Made by a program: the position numbers and the translations under genes. The notes under the pieces were generated by a model that ran no database searches, was not told where the DNA came from, and saw nothing but the letters and a program-made list of their open reading frames with translations. This document shows, in pieces, positions 45,293-56,130 of a DNA stretch of 64,000 nucleotides (position 1 is its first letter; the number at the start of each line of letters is the position of its first letter). This DNA comes from Nitrospina sp. (lineage in GTDB: Bacteria > Nitrospinota > Nitrospinia > Nitrospinales > JACRGP01): contig JACAVV010000007.1 in the NCBI GenBank assembly GCA_024648695.1, positions 124,001 through 188,000 of the forward strand, given 5' to 3'.

Positions 45293-46765
45293 ATGAATCC
45301 TTGTTTCAATTTCGACAACAGTTACGCCCGAACCTTTGAAGGCTTTTTTGCCCCCTGCAAAGCAGACCCCGCGTCCGCTCCGAAACTCCTGCAATTCAAC
45401 CATGCGCTGGCCGAGGAGCTTGGTCTGGATCCGGTCGCCCTCGATTCCGAAGCGGGCCTGGCGATTTTCTCGGGTATAGCGGTTCCCGAAGGAGCCGAAC
45501 CCATTGCGCAGGCTTATGCCGGACATCAGTTCGGAGGTTTCGCACCGCAACTTGGGGACGGACGCGCGCTTCTCCTCGGCGAGGTGATCGATAAAAATCA
45601 ACGACGCCGCGATATCCAGTTGAAAGGTTCGGGGGCCACTCCCTTCTCTCGGGGCGGAGACGGCAAAGCTTCTCTCGGTCCGGTCCTGCGCGAATACCTG
45701 ATCGGAGAAAGCATGCACGCGCTGGGCGTCCCGACCACACGTGCCCTGGCGGCAGTCACCACGGGTGAACTGGTTTATCGGGAGAGGCCTTTTCCAGGTG
45801 CGGTCTTAACTCGGGTTGCGGCCAGCCACATCCGCGTTGGCACCTTTGAGTTTTTCGCCAGACGAGGGGGTGTGGACAAAGTGCGTGACCTGGCTGATTA
45901 TGCTATAGCACGACACTATCCCGACACGGCGGATGCGGAAAATCCATATCTCGCATTTTTTAGAGCTGTATGCGATGCTCAGTCTGCCCTGGTGGCAAAT
46001 TGGATGAATATCGGTTTCATTCACGGCGTGATAAACACCGATAATATGACGATCTCCGGCGAGACCATTGACTATGGTCCCTGCGCCTTTATGGACAGCT
46101 ATGACCCGGATACCGTGTTCAGTTCTATCGACAGGCAAGGGCGTTATGCCTATGGCAATCAGCCAAACATATTGTCCTGGAACCTCACCCGATTGGCAGA
46201 AACGCTGATTCCGCTGGTTGATCCGGATAAAGACCGGGCCATCGAACTTCTGACCGAAATCCTGCAAGGCATTCCATCCATTTACGAGAAACACTGGCTG
46301 ACCGGAATGCGGTCCAAACTGGGTTTGTCAACGGAAGATCCGGACGATTTGGAATTGGTCAACGATCTGCTATGGGTGATGAAGGATGGAGAAGCGGATT
46401 TCACTCTCGTTTTTAGACGTCTCTCTCAGGTCTTGCGCGGTAATGGTGAAGCCATACAAACCCTGTTCGAACAATCCGGCGCATTCGACGTCTGGGCTCG
46501 CCGCTGGCGGAAGCGACAGGAGCAGGAAGGCATTCCCGCGGAGAAAGTTGCACTGGCAATGGACCGGGTCAATCCAATCTATATACCCCGCAACCATAAA
46601 GTGGAAGAAGCCCTGGACGCCGCAGTTGAGGAAACCGACATGATACCTTTTACAAAATTGTTGGCCGTTTTAACCCATCCCTACGACGAAGACGCCCAAA
46701 ACAATGCCTACGCCGAGCCAGCACCCGCGACAGATATCCCCTATAAAACCTTCTGCGGAACCTAG
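45293..46765 (+). CDS. selO: Protein adenylyltransferase SelO (YdiU family)
   Basis: The 490-residue product matches SelO along its length: YARTFEGFFAPC near the start, AYAGHQFGGFAPQLGDGRALLLGEV, DIQLKGSGATPFSRGGDGKASLGPVLREYL, GVPTTRALAAVTTGE, HGVINTDNMTISGETIDYGPCAFMD and NQPNILSWNLTRLAETLIPL. SelO is a pseudokinase-fold enzyme that transfers AMP to Ser, Thr or Tyr of proteins, tied to redox stress. The C-terminus ends FCGT, with Cys at the third-last position where eukaryotic SelO has selenocysteine. Length is typical (E. coli about 480). Convergent with the giant Calx-beta gene, 56 bp apart. Confidence 0.97.
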   Translation: MNPCFNFDNSYARTFEGFFAPCKADPASAPKLLQFNHALAEELGLDPVALDSEAGLAIFSGIAVPEGAEPIAQAYAGHQFGGFAPQLGDGRALLLGEVIDKNQRRRDIQLKGSGATPFSRGGDGKASLGPVLREYLIGESMHALGVPTTRALAAVTTGELVYRERPFPGAVLTRVAASHIRVGTFEFFARRGGVDKVRDLADYAIARHYPDTADAENPYLAFFRAVCDAQSALVANWMNIGFIHGVINTDNMTISGETIDYGPCAFMDSYDPDTVFSSIDRQGRYAYGNQPNILSWNLTRLAETLIPLVDPDKDRAIELLTEILQGIPSIYEKHWLTGMRSKLGLSTEDPDDLELVNDLLWVMKDGEADFTLVFRRLSQVLRGNGEAIQTLFEQSGAFDVWARRWRKRQEQEGIPAEKVALAMDRVNPIYIPRNHKVEEALDAAVEETDMIPFTKLLAVLTHPYDEDAQNNAYAEPAPATDIPYKTFCGT

Positions 46766-46821
46766 TGATAAAAAATCTGATTAATGGGGTTGTAAGTTTT
46801 AAGGAATCCCTTAGGCGTTCC

Positions 46822-49800
46822 CTAGTTGAGGCCAGTGGGGGGAGTGATGGTGTTGAAGGATCTGGAATCGCGGACGTCGCCGACAAATTCCATGGCGAAC
46901 CCGGTGCTGGTTTCCTGGACCACCACTGCGCCCCAGAAGCTGAGCATGGTGATATCCGGAAACCCGCTTCCGATGGCATTGGCATTGCCCAGTTTCAAGT
47001 GAGGATTGTCCGCTTTGGGGCTGATCACCAACTGGCCGTGGGAGAAACTGGACGTTGCAGAAATAAAGGTAGCCGTCGGAATATTGTTTGAATTGATGCT
47101 GGAATTATTGGTCCCCACAATAAACAACTTATGCGTGGACCCTGACCGCACGGTGAACTCAATCGTATTGCCATAGATGGAGCCATCGTTTTCTACGGCA
47201 GACATCACCACACCGATCTGCGAATTCATGCCGGACAACGAAGGATGCGTCACACCTATAAACGTATAACTTCCACTGTCGGTCTGCCAGTAGGGTGAAA
47301 CCACTCGTTGGGATGAAGGAACATTTGGGAACGCTTGAGAACCGAAATCCAGCTTCACCGTATTGAATGCCAGAACTTCCCCCGTGTCTGTGTCCTGAAC
47401 AATGATCGAACCCTGGGTGTCTTCAGGTTCCAGATCCTGAACATTGGAATTGATCCTCACATCGAATTCCAAACTTTCTCCCAGACCCAATGTTCCGCTA
47501 AACGTAAGGTCTCCGGCGGAATCACCCTGCGACTCCGAGTCAGTTGTATTGACAATAAGGTCCAGCCATTCCTGGGTCAATGTGATTGAAAAGCGCAGGG
47601 GTTCGACCTTGCCATTGATGATTTCCAATAATTGCTCCTGGGTGCCTGGAAGATTAAGAATTTGCTGAATCTGTTCCAGGGTGAAACCTTCGTCCAAAAA
47701 GTTTTCCACCACATCCCGGATCGTTTCCTCAAAGGCCTGGAACGCTTCCATATTGGTCAGGGTGTACGTTTTTGATTCCAATTCACAACCGGTGGAATCA
47801 CAGCGAGTGATGAAATCATTACCTTCCAGCGTCACCTCTTCATTGAGTTGTCCATCATCAATGATCAAATTCAATTCCCTTTCAGCATCGCCCCAGCCAC
47901 CACTCAGATTGTTGAACGAGATCACATCCACATTGAGACCTTCAGTCTGATTCGTAGCGGATTCATTGAATTGAAAATTGACAACCAGCGACTGTCCCGG
48001 TTCCAGTGACCCGGAATCAGAGTCGAAGCTTCCCCAGGACTGAGTGTGAGACACTGAGAATTCCAAAGGCATTCCACCTTCATTGGAAACCTGGTATGAA
48101 ATGGTTTCCGGATTGATAAACTCCGATTCAAAATTGGTAGCGAAAACTTCTCTTTCGGGAAAGACGTTCAAAATTCCAAGAGAGCGCACGCTTAGATTAA
48201 AACTGCCATCAACCGATAACACGAGGGCATCATTGGCGGAACCGGTAACGGCCGCTTCATTACTGACAGTAACATGGATAACACAATCTTTTGATTCGCC
48301 TGATCCATTTTCGGGGGCGGCCCAAACCACTTGAGGCAGTGAAGCCGAATCGAACGTACCGTTGTCATCGCTCCAGGCGCTACAATCTGCGGTCCACAAG
48401 TAATCGAGATCGAATCCCCGGGTATCTTCGGCGACCACAAAAAACTCAACTTCAGAAAGGGAATCCGCCGGATTGCTCAAGCTGTCGGGTCCAGAGGTGA
48501 TGGTGAGATGGTGCTCGGGTAATACTTCCAGGTTGACGACACGAGTGATGTCCACACCATTCGTAATATCCCTGAAGGTCAAAGTGTCCGAATAATCGCC
48601 CACATTCAGCGCGTTGGCCGAGGCATTGATTTGCAGGGTCAATTGAACGCTGGAGTTGGCGGCAAGCGTGCCGGTCGAATCCGGTTGCGCCAGAGTCAAC
48701 CAGGTTTCATTGTGGCTCACGGAATACTCAATCGAGGCGTCGCCCGTGTTGCTCAAGGTGATGTCGACGGAATCAGGGCTGAACGGACCACCCACTGTAC
48801 CCGCAACGAGGATTCCTCTTCCCGGCAATACTTCCAACAAGGGGTCTTCGGGATTGCCGCTACCGCTTTCTTCGTCATCATCCAGAATGGTGAAGGTGTG
48901 CGAGGTCAAAGTACCCAACAACGCGCCTGATGGATTGCTTAAGGAAAGGATCACCGTTTCATCATCTTCAATATCGCTGTCGTTTCCAATGTCAATATGG
49001 ATGGATTGCTGGATTACTCCGGGATCGAAATTTAAGGTTCCCGTACCTGTCAAAGAGAAATCGAATCCATTGAAAGCATTTCCGCCGGTGACTTCATAAT
49101 TCACAGTAACCGTTTCATCCGCTTCCTCGGATAAGCTCACCTGAATGGAAGCTGTTGTATTGGCTTCGCTTGTTTCGGAACCGGCCAAATCGAAAGCAAC
49201 CAGAATTTCCGGAGGCGCGGGATCGTTGTCCAGAATGGTAAAGGTATGTTCAAATTCGGATCCCAATGTGGCGCTCACCGGATCACTCAATTGAAGCGTG
49301 AGCGTTTCATCAGGATCGAACACCTCATCATCCACCAAAGCCAGATCAATATTAGCTTCTGCGGTGCCTGCAGGGAAAATTAGTGTGCCCGTCCCCAGCA
49401 ACGTGAAATCCTCTCCCTCTCCAGTGGCTGTTCCACCAGTCAATTGATAGGTAACCGCAACCTCTACAGTGGTTACCTCGGACAACCGGACCGGAATATT
49501 AACAACCGGCGTGGCTTCGTCCTCTGAAGAATCAGGAGAAACAAAAGCGACTTCGGGGACTACGGGCTCATCATCGTCCAATATGGAATAGGCGCTTTCG
49601 ATTATAGTGCCTAATTGGGCATTCTCTGGATTCGTTAATTGCAAATCGATGGTTTCATCGGCTTCATCAAGATCATCATTAACAATCTCAATTGAGACGG
49701 ATTGTTCGGTTACTCCGGGAGTAAATTCAAGCACCAATCCTTCGGCTAAAGAAAAATCAACTCCACCGCCTTCAGCGGTTCCACCGGCATGAGAAAATTC

Positions 49801-52800
49801 CACCGTGACAACTTCACTGGTGGCATGAGAAAGAGTTACGAGGATGGTCGCGGAACTTTGTGATTCGGGCCCGTTGACTTCCGCTACATCAAAGGACACT
49901 GTCGGTTCGCTCTCGTTATCCAGCAGGGTCAATTCATATTGTAAGTCGGTGCCCAATTCAGCGTTGCCCGGATTCGACAACATAAATAAAACCGTTTCAT
50001 TTGCCTCATGCAGAGAATCGTCCGTCACCTCAACCAGAAAGGTCTTTTGAATTTCACCCGGCGCGAAACTCAGTTGGCCCGAACCCGGCACATTAAAATC
50101 CACTCCACCGCCTGTGGCAGTACCCCCTGAAACAGAGTAGTCTACAGTAACCGGAAGGCCCGAGGAATTCGATAGCTTAACCGAAAGGTTCACCGAGCCA
50201 TCGGATTCCGATACGGACGATTCGGCAATTTCAAAAAAGACGGAAGGCTGGCCTTCATCATCGATGATACTGTATTCGTGATTGGCAATTTCACCCAGAA
50301 CGGCATTCACAGGTTCCGTAAGACCTATTTCAATCGTTTCGTCAGTTTCATCCAGTAAGTCGTCCAAAACACTCAGATCAATAAACTGTTCCGTCACACC
50401 TGGATCGAATACCAACTGTTGACCGTTTAAAGAAAAGTCGAACGGATCCCCCTGCCCCTGCTCCGTCGCGGTTCCACCCAGGACATTATAATTCACAGTG
50501 ACCTGCGAGTCGGAAGGATTAGACAAGATGACCGGGATGACCGGAAGCGCAACCGTTTCCAAACCATCAGAATGATCCCGTGAAAAAGCCACTGTCGGCG
50601 TTCCGTCATTATCCAGAATCGTGTGCGTGAGGCTATTCGTGTCCCCGAGTAAAGCATTAGTGGGTTGTGACAGTTCCAGCACAACCGTCTCGCCGGCTTC
50701 ATCGATGAGGTCGTCGGTAATAGACAATTCAAGAGTACGTACCGTTTCCCCAGGAATGAACTCAAGAAGGCCGGAATCTAAAAATTCGTAATCGACTCCT
50801 GCGCCGGTCGCCGTGCCTCCGGAAACCGCAACATCCACCGAAACGGTGGAGGCGGAAGGGTTCGACAAAACCACGCGAACCTCGGAGGGAGTAACCGATT
50901 CATCTCCCTCTTGTTTCGAAGATTCAAAAGCAACCGTTGGAATTCCGTCATTGTCCTGAATCGTGAACTCATGATTTACATGGGTCCCTGACTGGGCATT
51001 TAATGGATCGGCTAAAATCAATAAAACCGTTTCGTCAGGTTCATCCAAAAGGTCATCGTTAATCGACAGGTCAATGGATTTATGAGTTTCTCCCGGGGTA
51101 AAGTCAAGGGTTCCGGAGCCCAACAATTGATAGTCGACTCCGCCACCCGTGGCACCTCCCCCGCTTATTGAATAGTCTACCGCGACGGAAAGACCGGATG
51201 CGTTGGATAAAGAAACACTAATGCTTGCAGAAGCCTGCGACTCCGAAGCACTAGAAGTATCCGCATCGAACGATACACTGGGAACTCCGTCGTTATCCAG
51301 GATAGTGTGAATATGCGTACCCGGTTCCTGCAGAACCGCACCTTGCGGATTGGTTAAACCCAGTTCCACCGTTTCATTGTTTTCGTCGAGGGAGTCGTCG
51401 GTAATAGCGAGATTCACCGACTTCACCGTTTCGCCTGCAGAAAATTCCACGGTAAGGTTTTCAGGAAGGTCAAAGTCCATTCCCCCACCCAATGCACTGC
51501 CGCCCGTATGGGCGATATCCACACTAACCGGCTCACCAGAAGGATTGGTGAGAACCACATTTATCATTGCAGGAGTAGCAAATTCCGAACCCTCAGATGC
51601 CCCCGTTTCAAAAGCCACACCTGGAACCGGGTCATCATCAAGAATCGTGACTGTGTGGTCTGTCAAGCCATTCAATGTAGCACCTACTGCATCACTTAAA
51701 GTCAGGAGGACAGTTTCATCCGATTCGTCAATTTCATCGTCATTGATAAGTAGTTCAATCGATTCGCTGGTATCACCCGGAGCAAAGGTCAAGGTGCCAA
51801 TACCCGGCGCATCGTAATCCACGCCGCCGCCCTGCGCCGAGCCGCCAGTTATGGAGTACATCACGGTAACCGAATTTCCCGAAGGTTTCGACAAAACCAC
51901 TTCGACGGACGACCCCAGGGATCCTTCTTCGGAAAAAGAAGCATCCGCAGAAAAACCGATTTCGGGCGGACCATCGTTGTCGGTTATTTTAAGGGTATGG
52001 GAATTGGGCGAACCTGAATGGGCATTGACCGGATTGGATAATGTGAGAACGACCGTTTCATCGTCTTCGTCCATGACATCATCCACAATCGAAAGCATCA
52101 AATTTTTTTCGGTTTCTCCTGGATCGAAAGCGAGACTGCCAGTGCCTAAAAGAAAATAGTCCGTTCCTCCTCCTGCCGCGGTTCCCCCGGAAGCCTGGTA
52201 ATCAACCTCCACAGGAAGTGCCGAGGAAGAACTGAGTTGAACTTGAACCACCACCTGACCAACAGATTCCGATGCAGAGGAACTGGAATTGTTAAACGAA
52301 ACCAGAGGAAGTGTTACCGCTCCATCCTCCTGAACCGCCAAAAAGTTGGGAGAACGCAAACTGGAATCCGGAATGGGCAATATCCCAAGGAGAGCCCCGC
52401 TGTCCGGATGGAATTTTGGAATATCCTTGTTTCGGGTATCCACGACATAAAGAACATTCGACTCGTCATCGAAAGCCAAATCGATGGGCCGGTTGAGATC
52501 CGCATTACTTCCGGGAAACGCGGATTGGGCTGTTCCTGAATTACCATCAAATTTATGAATCTGGAATCCACCGAAATCAGCAACGAACAGATTTCCTGTA
52601 GATGCTTGAAAAACCATTCCGCGGGCGATGGACATTTCATCTCCGGTATCTCCAAAAACACCGATGAAGCTTCCCGTAGCGTTATCAAACTCGCGCGCCT
52701 CCCCGCCATTACCCCCACTTACCAGCAGGTTCGAAGTCACCGGATGGAAGAGAATGTGTTTCGGGTTGGTTAAAAAGTTTGCCGAATCACCAAAAGAACC

Positions 52801-53319
52801 AATAAAGGCACCTGTCGTGCCATCAAATTCTCGCACATCGTCATGGGTCGCGTCGGCCACGAACAAGTTACCGGATGCAGGATGAAAAGCGAGGCCGAAA
52901 GGGGCGAGCAGGTTGGGTTCGGTTTGCCCAAACACACCTAGAAAACTGCCGTCGTTTCCATCAAATTCCAGAACCTTGCCCAGAAAGGAGTCAGCCACCA
53001 GCAAATTTTTTGTAACAGGATGAAACGCCAGGCCTTCCGGCTTAGTAAGCTCAGCCGCTGTTTGACCGAAGGAGCCGGAATAGCTGTTGGCCTCCAGATC
53101 GAACACCCGCACATCTCCTGTTCCCGAATCCGAGATCAGCAAATTCTTCGCAAACGCCAAACCCGGCGAGACGAAAAATAGGAATAAAACGAGTAGGACC
53201 GCAAGGGTGTTAATCCAAACCCGTTCATTTCTGCATTTGAATTTTTCTATTTTTGTAAACACAAAAAATTTAACCTGACAATGAAACCATGTAGGAAAAA
53301 TTAAATCCTGAAATGCCAA
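46822..53319 (-). CDS. Giant secreted NHL and Calx-beta repeat protein
   Basis: The 2165-residue product (start uncertain; a GTG at 53262 would shorten it by 19 residues and still keep the signal peptide WINTLAVLLVLFLFFVSPGLAFA) is secreted. Residues about 57-330 form an NHL-type beta-propeller (LAFHPVTKNLLVADS, GVFGQTEP). Ten Calx-beta domains follow (about 334-1485), each opening near PxVxF and ending (H)T(I/F)LD(N/D)D, with acidic DDxxDExDE calcium-binding edges. Then come a BACON-like Ig domain (about 1490-1600), further Ig-like domains, and a C-terminal ~160-residue domain from VVSPYWQ (about 2006) that also ends the 1756-residue protein at 26697. It probably forms a calcium-dependent surface adhesin or matrix component. 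Confidence 0.9.
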   Translation of the reverse strand: MAFQDLIFPTWFHCQVKFFVFTKIEKFKCRNERVWINTLAVLLVLFLFFVSPGLAFAKNLLISDSGTGDVRVFDLEANSYSGSFGQTAAELTKPEGLAFHPVTKNLLVADSFLGKVLEFDGNDGSFLGVFGQTEPNLLAPFGLAFHPASGNLFVADATHDDVREFDGTTGAFIGSFGDSANFLTNPKHILFHPVTSNLLVSGGNGGEAREFDNATGSFIGVFGDTGDEMSIARGMVFQASTGNLFVADFGGFQIHKFDGNSGTAQSAFPGSNADLNRPIDLAFDDESNVLYVVDTRNKDIPKFHPDSGALLGILPIPDSSLRSPNFLAVQEDGAVTLPLVSFNNSSSSASESVGQVVVQVQLSSSSALPVEVDYQASGGTAAGGGTDYFLLGTGSLAFDPGETEKNLMLSIVDDVMDEDDETVVLTLSNPVNAHSGSPNSHTLKITDNDGPPEIGFSADASFSEEGSLGSSVEVVLSKPSGNSVTVMYSITGGSAQGGGVDYDAPGIGTLTFAPGDTSESIELLINDDEIDESDETVLLTLSDAVGATLNGLTDHTVTILDDDPVPGVAFETGASEGSEFATPAMINVVLTNPSGEPVSVDIAHTGGSALGGGMDFDLPENLTVEFSAGETVKSVNLAITDDSLDENNETVELGLTNPQGAVLQEPGTHIHTILDNDGVPSVSFDADTSSASESQASASISVSLSNASGLSVAVDYSISGGGATGGGVDYQLLGSGTLDFTPGETHKSIDLSINDDLLDEPDETVLLILADPLNAQSGTHVNHEFTIQDNDGIPTVAFESSKQEGDESVTPSEVRVVLSNPSASTVSVDVAVSGGTATGAGVDYEFLDSGLLEFIPGETVRTLELSITDDLIDEAGETVVLELSQPTNALLGDTNSLTHTILDNDGTPTVAFSRDHSDGLETVALPVIPVILSNPSDSQVTVNYNVLGGTATEQGQGDPFDFSLNGQQLVFDPGVTEQFIDLSVLDDLLDETDETIEIGLTEPVNAVLGEIANHEYSIIDDEGQPSVFFEIAESSVSESDGSVNLSVKLSNSSGLPVTVDYSVSGGTATGGGVDFNVPGSGQLSFAPGEIQKTFLVEVTDDSLHEANETVLFMLSNPGNAELGTDLQYELTLLDNESEPTVSFDVAEVNGPESQSSATILVTLSHATSEVVTVEFSHAGGTAEGGGVDFSLAEGLVLEFTPGVTEQSVSIEIVNDDLDEADETIDLQLTNPENAQLGTIIESAYSILDDDEPVVPEVAFVSPDSSEDEATPVVNIPVRLSEVTTVEVAVTYQLTGGTATGEGEDFTLLGTGTLIFPAGTAEANIDLALVDDEVFDPDETLTLQLSDPVSATLGSEFEHTFTILDNDPAPPEILVAFDLAGSETSEANTTASIQVSLSEEADETVTVNYEVTGGNAFNGFDFSLTGTGTLNFDPGVIQQSIHIDIGNDSDIEDDETVILSLSNPSGALLGTLTSHTFTILDDDEESGSGNPEDPLLEVLPGRGILVAGTVGGPFSPDSVDITLSNTGDASIEYSVSHNETWLTLAQPDSTGTLAANSSVQLTLQINASANALNVGDYSDTLTFRDITNGVDITRVVNLEVLPEHHLTITSGPDSLSNPADSLSEVEFFVVAEDTRGFDLDYLWTADCSAWSDDNGTFDSASLPQVVWAAPENGSGESKDCVIHVTVSNEAAVTGSANDALVLSVDGSFNLSVRSLGILNVFPEREVFATNFESEFINPETISYQVSNEGGMPLEFSVSHTQSWGSFDSDSGSLEPGQSLVVNFQFNESATNQTEGLNVDVISFNNLSGGWGDAERELNLIIDDGQLNEEVTLEGNDFITRCDSTGCELESKTYTLTNMEAFQAFEETIRDVVENFLDEGFTLEQIQQILNLPGTQEQLLEIINGKVEPLRFSITLTQEWLDLIVNTTDSESQGDSAGDLTFSGTLGLGESLEFDVRINSNVQDLEPEDTQGSIIVQDTDTGEVLAFNTVKLDFGSQAFPNVPSSQRVVSPYWQTDSGSYTFIGVTHPSLSGMNSQIGVVMSAVENDGSIYGNTIEFTVRSGSTHKLFIVGTNNSSINSNNIPTATFISATSSFSHGQLVISPKADNPHLKLGNANAIGSGFPDITMLSFWGAVVVQETSTGFAMEFVGDVRDSRSFNTITPPTGLN

Positions 53320-53421
53320 TGGAACTTAAAAATTTTTTTCTTCCAGGGAATACTTTCAACCCTTTTACAATCGAATCAGAAAGCTGTAAAAGGAAAGCTC
53401 AATATCATGACACAATGCTCG

Positions 53422-53463
53422 CCTATACTATAATAAGCTAATATGTTGCCATCCCCTTGGCAA
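53422..53463. promoter_or_regulatory. Shared 16-mer and inverted repeat upstream of giant gene
   Basis: CCTATACTATAATAAG (53422-53437) also occurs at 26442 upstream of the other giant gene, though on the opposite strand relative to its gene. TTGCCA and TGGCAA flank six bases at 53446-53463. The 374 bp between 53320 and 53692 hold no convincing gene. Confidence 0.4.
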
Positions 53464-53692
53464 GGGCTAATCAAGAAAATTTTAAAATACTCTAACCAGG
53501 CTAAATTCAAGGTTTTTCAAGTCTGTTTTTCGAATAAAATAGAGTGAGAACAGAGGAATCCTGTTGACTTCCAGTCAAAATTACAAGGAATTAAATGGTA
53601 ATTTATTCTTGTTTCTTAAGGAGATTTATCTACCAATGCAGGGAAAGATAAGAAAACAGGAAGGGAAAACGGGCTTTATGACATCCTGCTTT

Positions 53693-55054
53693 TTAAGTGG
53701 TAGGGGTGGTTTTTGGAATTTGGTCAGGATAAGAAATAATAAATTCGGTTCCAGGTCCCGGACCTAATTCAATCTCACCTTCCATTTGTTTTTCTACCAG
53801 AGTGACCACCAGGTTCAATCCTGAGGTCTTTTGCTTCCAGTCAAAGTTTGAAGGCAGTCCGGGTCCATTGTCACGAAACGTTAGAAAGGTTTTGCCAAGC
53901 TCTATATCCTGAATAAGTTGAATCGATAATTCATTCATTTTTGAGGACTGAAACGCGTGTTTAATAGAATTGGTCACCAACTCATTAACAATGAGTCCCA
54001 AATACAAGGATTTTCCCATATCCAAAGACCGGCCCTCTGTCCATAAAGACAAAGAAAATTCTTCAGGAGGGTAACCGTAAGAACAAACGATTTCATTGAC
54101 CAAATCACGAAAGTAGTCCTGGCAATCGATATTGGAAAGATCATTTTCCTGAACCACCTTATTATGAATACGGCCAATGACTTGAATTTGATTCAAAACC
54201 TCCTTGAGCAACTCGCTGAATTTGGGGTCGCCGACCTGTCTCATTTTCAACTTGATCAGACTGGAAATAATTTGAAGGTTGTTTTTGGTTCGGTGGTAGA
54301 CCTCTTTTAAGAGGATTTCCTTTTCTTCCAAAGACGCCCTCAATTGTTTTTCGACCATCATTCGATCAGAGTTTTCCAGTCTCAGTTTTTCATTGGACAT
54401 TCGCGATTGGTGAGTGTGCTCCATGACCTGATACTCCAGGCTGAGCCGCGAAGCATGCAATTCTTCTGTCGCCTTTTCTTCCCGCAAATCACTGTCATAG
54501 GCGTGCAGGAGGTTTCCACAGGTAACAAGTAAGGGTCTGAGGAATGCAACGAGTTCATCACTATAATCCCGGTTATGATCTGCCAGACAAACCAAACCCA
54601 TCAAAGTACTGCCATAAAAACAGGGCAGGCCCAGAAAGTTTTTCCAATCCGGACGTTCCAGGCCGGCCGGACAGTTTCTGGAATCATTTTTCGGGTCATT
54701 AGAAATCACCGGAATGGCACTGGTAATGACACTACCATACAACGTGTTCCTATCGCACAAAGCAGTGTCGGTTTCCGGCCTGGTTTCAAAAGGCGGCCAG
54801 TTTTTTTTATCAGAAAACTTGTTTGACACAGCCACAGGTTTGAGAACGCGTTGTTCTTCATCTGTCGAAACCAATTCGCCAACGAACGCATATTTACTTT
54901 CGCAAAGCTGGCAAACCCTTTCCAGCAATTCAGCAAAAACGATGTGTTTGGGAAGGCGATTAATGTATTGAAGTTGAGCGTAATTAAGGGATTCCAGCAA
55001 CTCTTTGGCTTCTTTTTGTTTCTTAAAAAAGCCTGACCAATGGATTAGGTTCAT
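53693..55054 (-). CDS. HisKA_2-type sensor histidine kinase with GAF domain
   Basis: The 453-residue product has an N-terminal helical region, a GAF domain (about 37-186, with CESKYAFVGEL and GLPCFYGSTLMGLVCLADH), a coiled-coil linker (about 190-245), the HisKA_2 dimerisation box with His254 in LLKEVYHRTKNNLQIISSLI, and a HATPase domain (about 330-445: GLIVNELVTNSIKHAF, FRDNGPGLP, TSGLNLVVTLVEKQM). No transmembrane segment, so it senses a cytoplasmic signal. No receiver partner is adjacent. It is divergent from the small membrane gene at 55433. Confidence 0.92.
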   Translation of the reverse strand: MNLIHWSGFFKKQKEAKELLESLNYAQLQYINRLPKHIVFAELLERVCQLCESKYAFVGELVSTDEEQRVLKPVAVSNKFSDKKNWPPFETRPETDTALCDRNTLYGSVITSAIPVISNDPKNDSRNCPAGLERPDWKNFLGLPCFYGSTLMGLVCLADHNRDYSDELVAFLRPLLVTCGNLLHAYDSDLREEKATEELHASRLSLEYQVMEHTHQSRMSNEKLRLENSDRMMVEKQLRASLEEKEILLKEVYHRTKNNLQIISSLIKLKMRQVGDPKFSELLKEVLNQIQVIGRIHNKVVQENDLSNIDCQDYFRDLVNEIVCSYGYPPEEFSLSLWTEGRSLDMGKSLYLGLIVNELVTNSIKHAFQSSKMNELSIQLIQDIELGKTFLTFRDNGPGLPSNFDWKQKTSGLNLVVTLVEKQMEGEIELGPGPGTEFIISYPDQIPKTTPTT

Positions 55055-55432
55055 ACGGGTTTTATTTTCACCATTTTAAAAAGTTGGGATCGAGTATCAG
55101 GTTATTTCTTATAGCATAAAAGGTGACAGGATCTGCAGGCAAAGTTAATAAAAGCTTTTTCAACCCTGGCAAACTGGTTCCAATTTCAAAGATTTTTCAT
55201 ACAGGAGCGAGAATACTCAAGGTCTGTCTGCGGACAGGAACGGAGGCCATTCTCAGGATTTCCTGGTTAAGATCTGGCGGCTCCGGGAATAATAAGCAGA
55301 AGTATAATAAAAATATTCTATTATAATTTGAGTCGTGTTAGCAATATCAGAGTTTTTTGCAGAATACGTTGCAGGGGAAATAGATATAAGATATTTTCAG
55401 AGCTATTGCGATTCTTTAAGTGGAGATTGACG
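55055..55432. other. Intergenic between sensor kinase and small membrane gene
   Basis: About 380 bp without a supportable gene. It should contain divergent promoters; AT-rich TATAAT-like boxes occur near 55300-55325. Nothing more can be fixed. Confidence 0.4.
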
Positions 55433-55603
55433 ATGGATTCGAATCCCCAAAATATAGTCATCCTGGTTCTGGTGGGCCTGGCCTCAATTTATGTTTTAGG
55501 AACTTTATTTTCCTGGTTGCTCAAAAACCTTATCATGATCATCCTGTTATTCGTTATCCTCGGCGGATTGGGCTTTTTCCTTTTGAAAAAGGAGGGAGGT
55601 TGA
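55433..55603 (+). CDS. Small two-helix membrane protein
   Basis: The 56-residue product starts at ATG 55433 with GGAG 8 nt upstream (a longer frame from 55328 lacks one). It has two hydrophobic stretches (NIVILVLVGLASIYVLG and LLKNLIMIILLFVILGGLGFF) and a basic end (LLKKEGG). It is a plausible inner-membrane small protein of unknown function. Confidence 0.6.
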   Translation: MDSNPQNIVILVLVGLASIYVLGTLFSWLLKNLIMIILLFVILGGLGFFLLKKEGG

Positions 55604-55659
55604 TTTGGCAGGAACAGGGAGTTTGACCGTATAATTCGCTAAACCCGGTTAGCATCAAT

Positions 55660-56130
55660 TCAAGGTTCTTCTTTTGTCCACACAAAGGCTTGATATTTTT
55701 TTTCATCAATTGCCAAAAGTCTGTCTGGATCACAACGATAAAAATTTATTGCATCGTTTTTATTAATTTCATCCATAGTGAAAGCGATCGCACGAGAAAA
55801 AAGATGACTGGAACTTTGCCCCGGTTTTCCAATTTTTTCTTTGGAAACATTTTTGCAATTTGAAAAAAAGTTGTCGGCCTCAGAAAAGCTAAAAAACAAA
55901 AAAGCATCCTTCGTATCCAGGTCATGAACCTCAAAAATATCCACCGCCGATTGCGGAATCCATTGAGGAATCCATCCTTTTTGAAAAATTAAAGGATCGG
56001 AAACGAGTTCCTCGTAATTTGCATAATGAGATTGAACTATATCCAGTCTGGCTAAAACATAGAACAGGAGTAGGAATAAAGAAACTGTCGCAAGGGCAAT
56101 CAATCCGGCTTTTTTTGATTTTAATTTCAA
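55660..56130 (-). CDS. YbbD-like membrane-anchored protein
   Basis: The 156-residue product has one N-terminal transmembrane helix (LIALATVSLFLLLFYVLARL). The extracytoplasmic part has QKGWIPQWIPQSAVDIFEVHDLDTKDAFLFFSF, a pattern like the YbbD head-domain family (GxxPxxxPxSAxDIxExHxxDT). Function unknown. It lies alone between the small two-helix gene (convergent) and the VWA gene. Confidence 0.65.
   Translation of the reverse strand: MKLKSKKAGLIALATVSLFLLLFYVLARLDIVQSHYANYEELVSDPLIFQKGWIPQWIPQSAVDIFEVHDLDTKDAFLFFSFSEADNFFSNCKNVSKEKIGKPGQSSSHLFSRAIAFTMDEINKNDAINFYRCDPDRLLAIDEKKYQAFVWTKEEP

Noticed and set aside
53564-53767. 67-codon plus-strand frame near the sensor kinase end
   Set aside because: It overlaps the 3' end of the histidine kinase gene on the other strand and has no family resemblance or signal.
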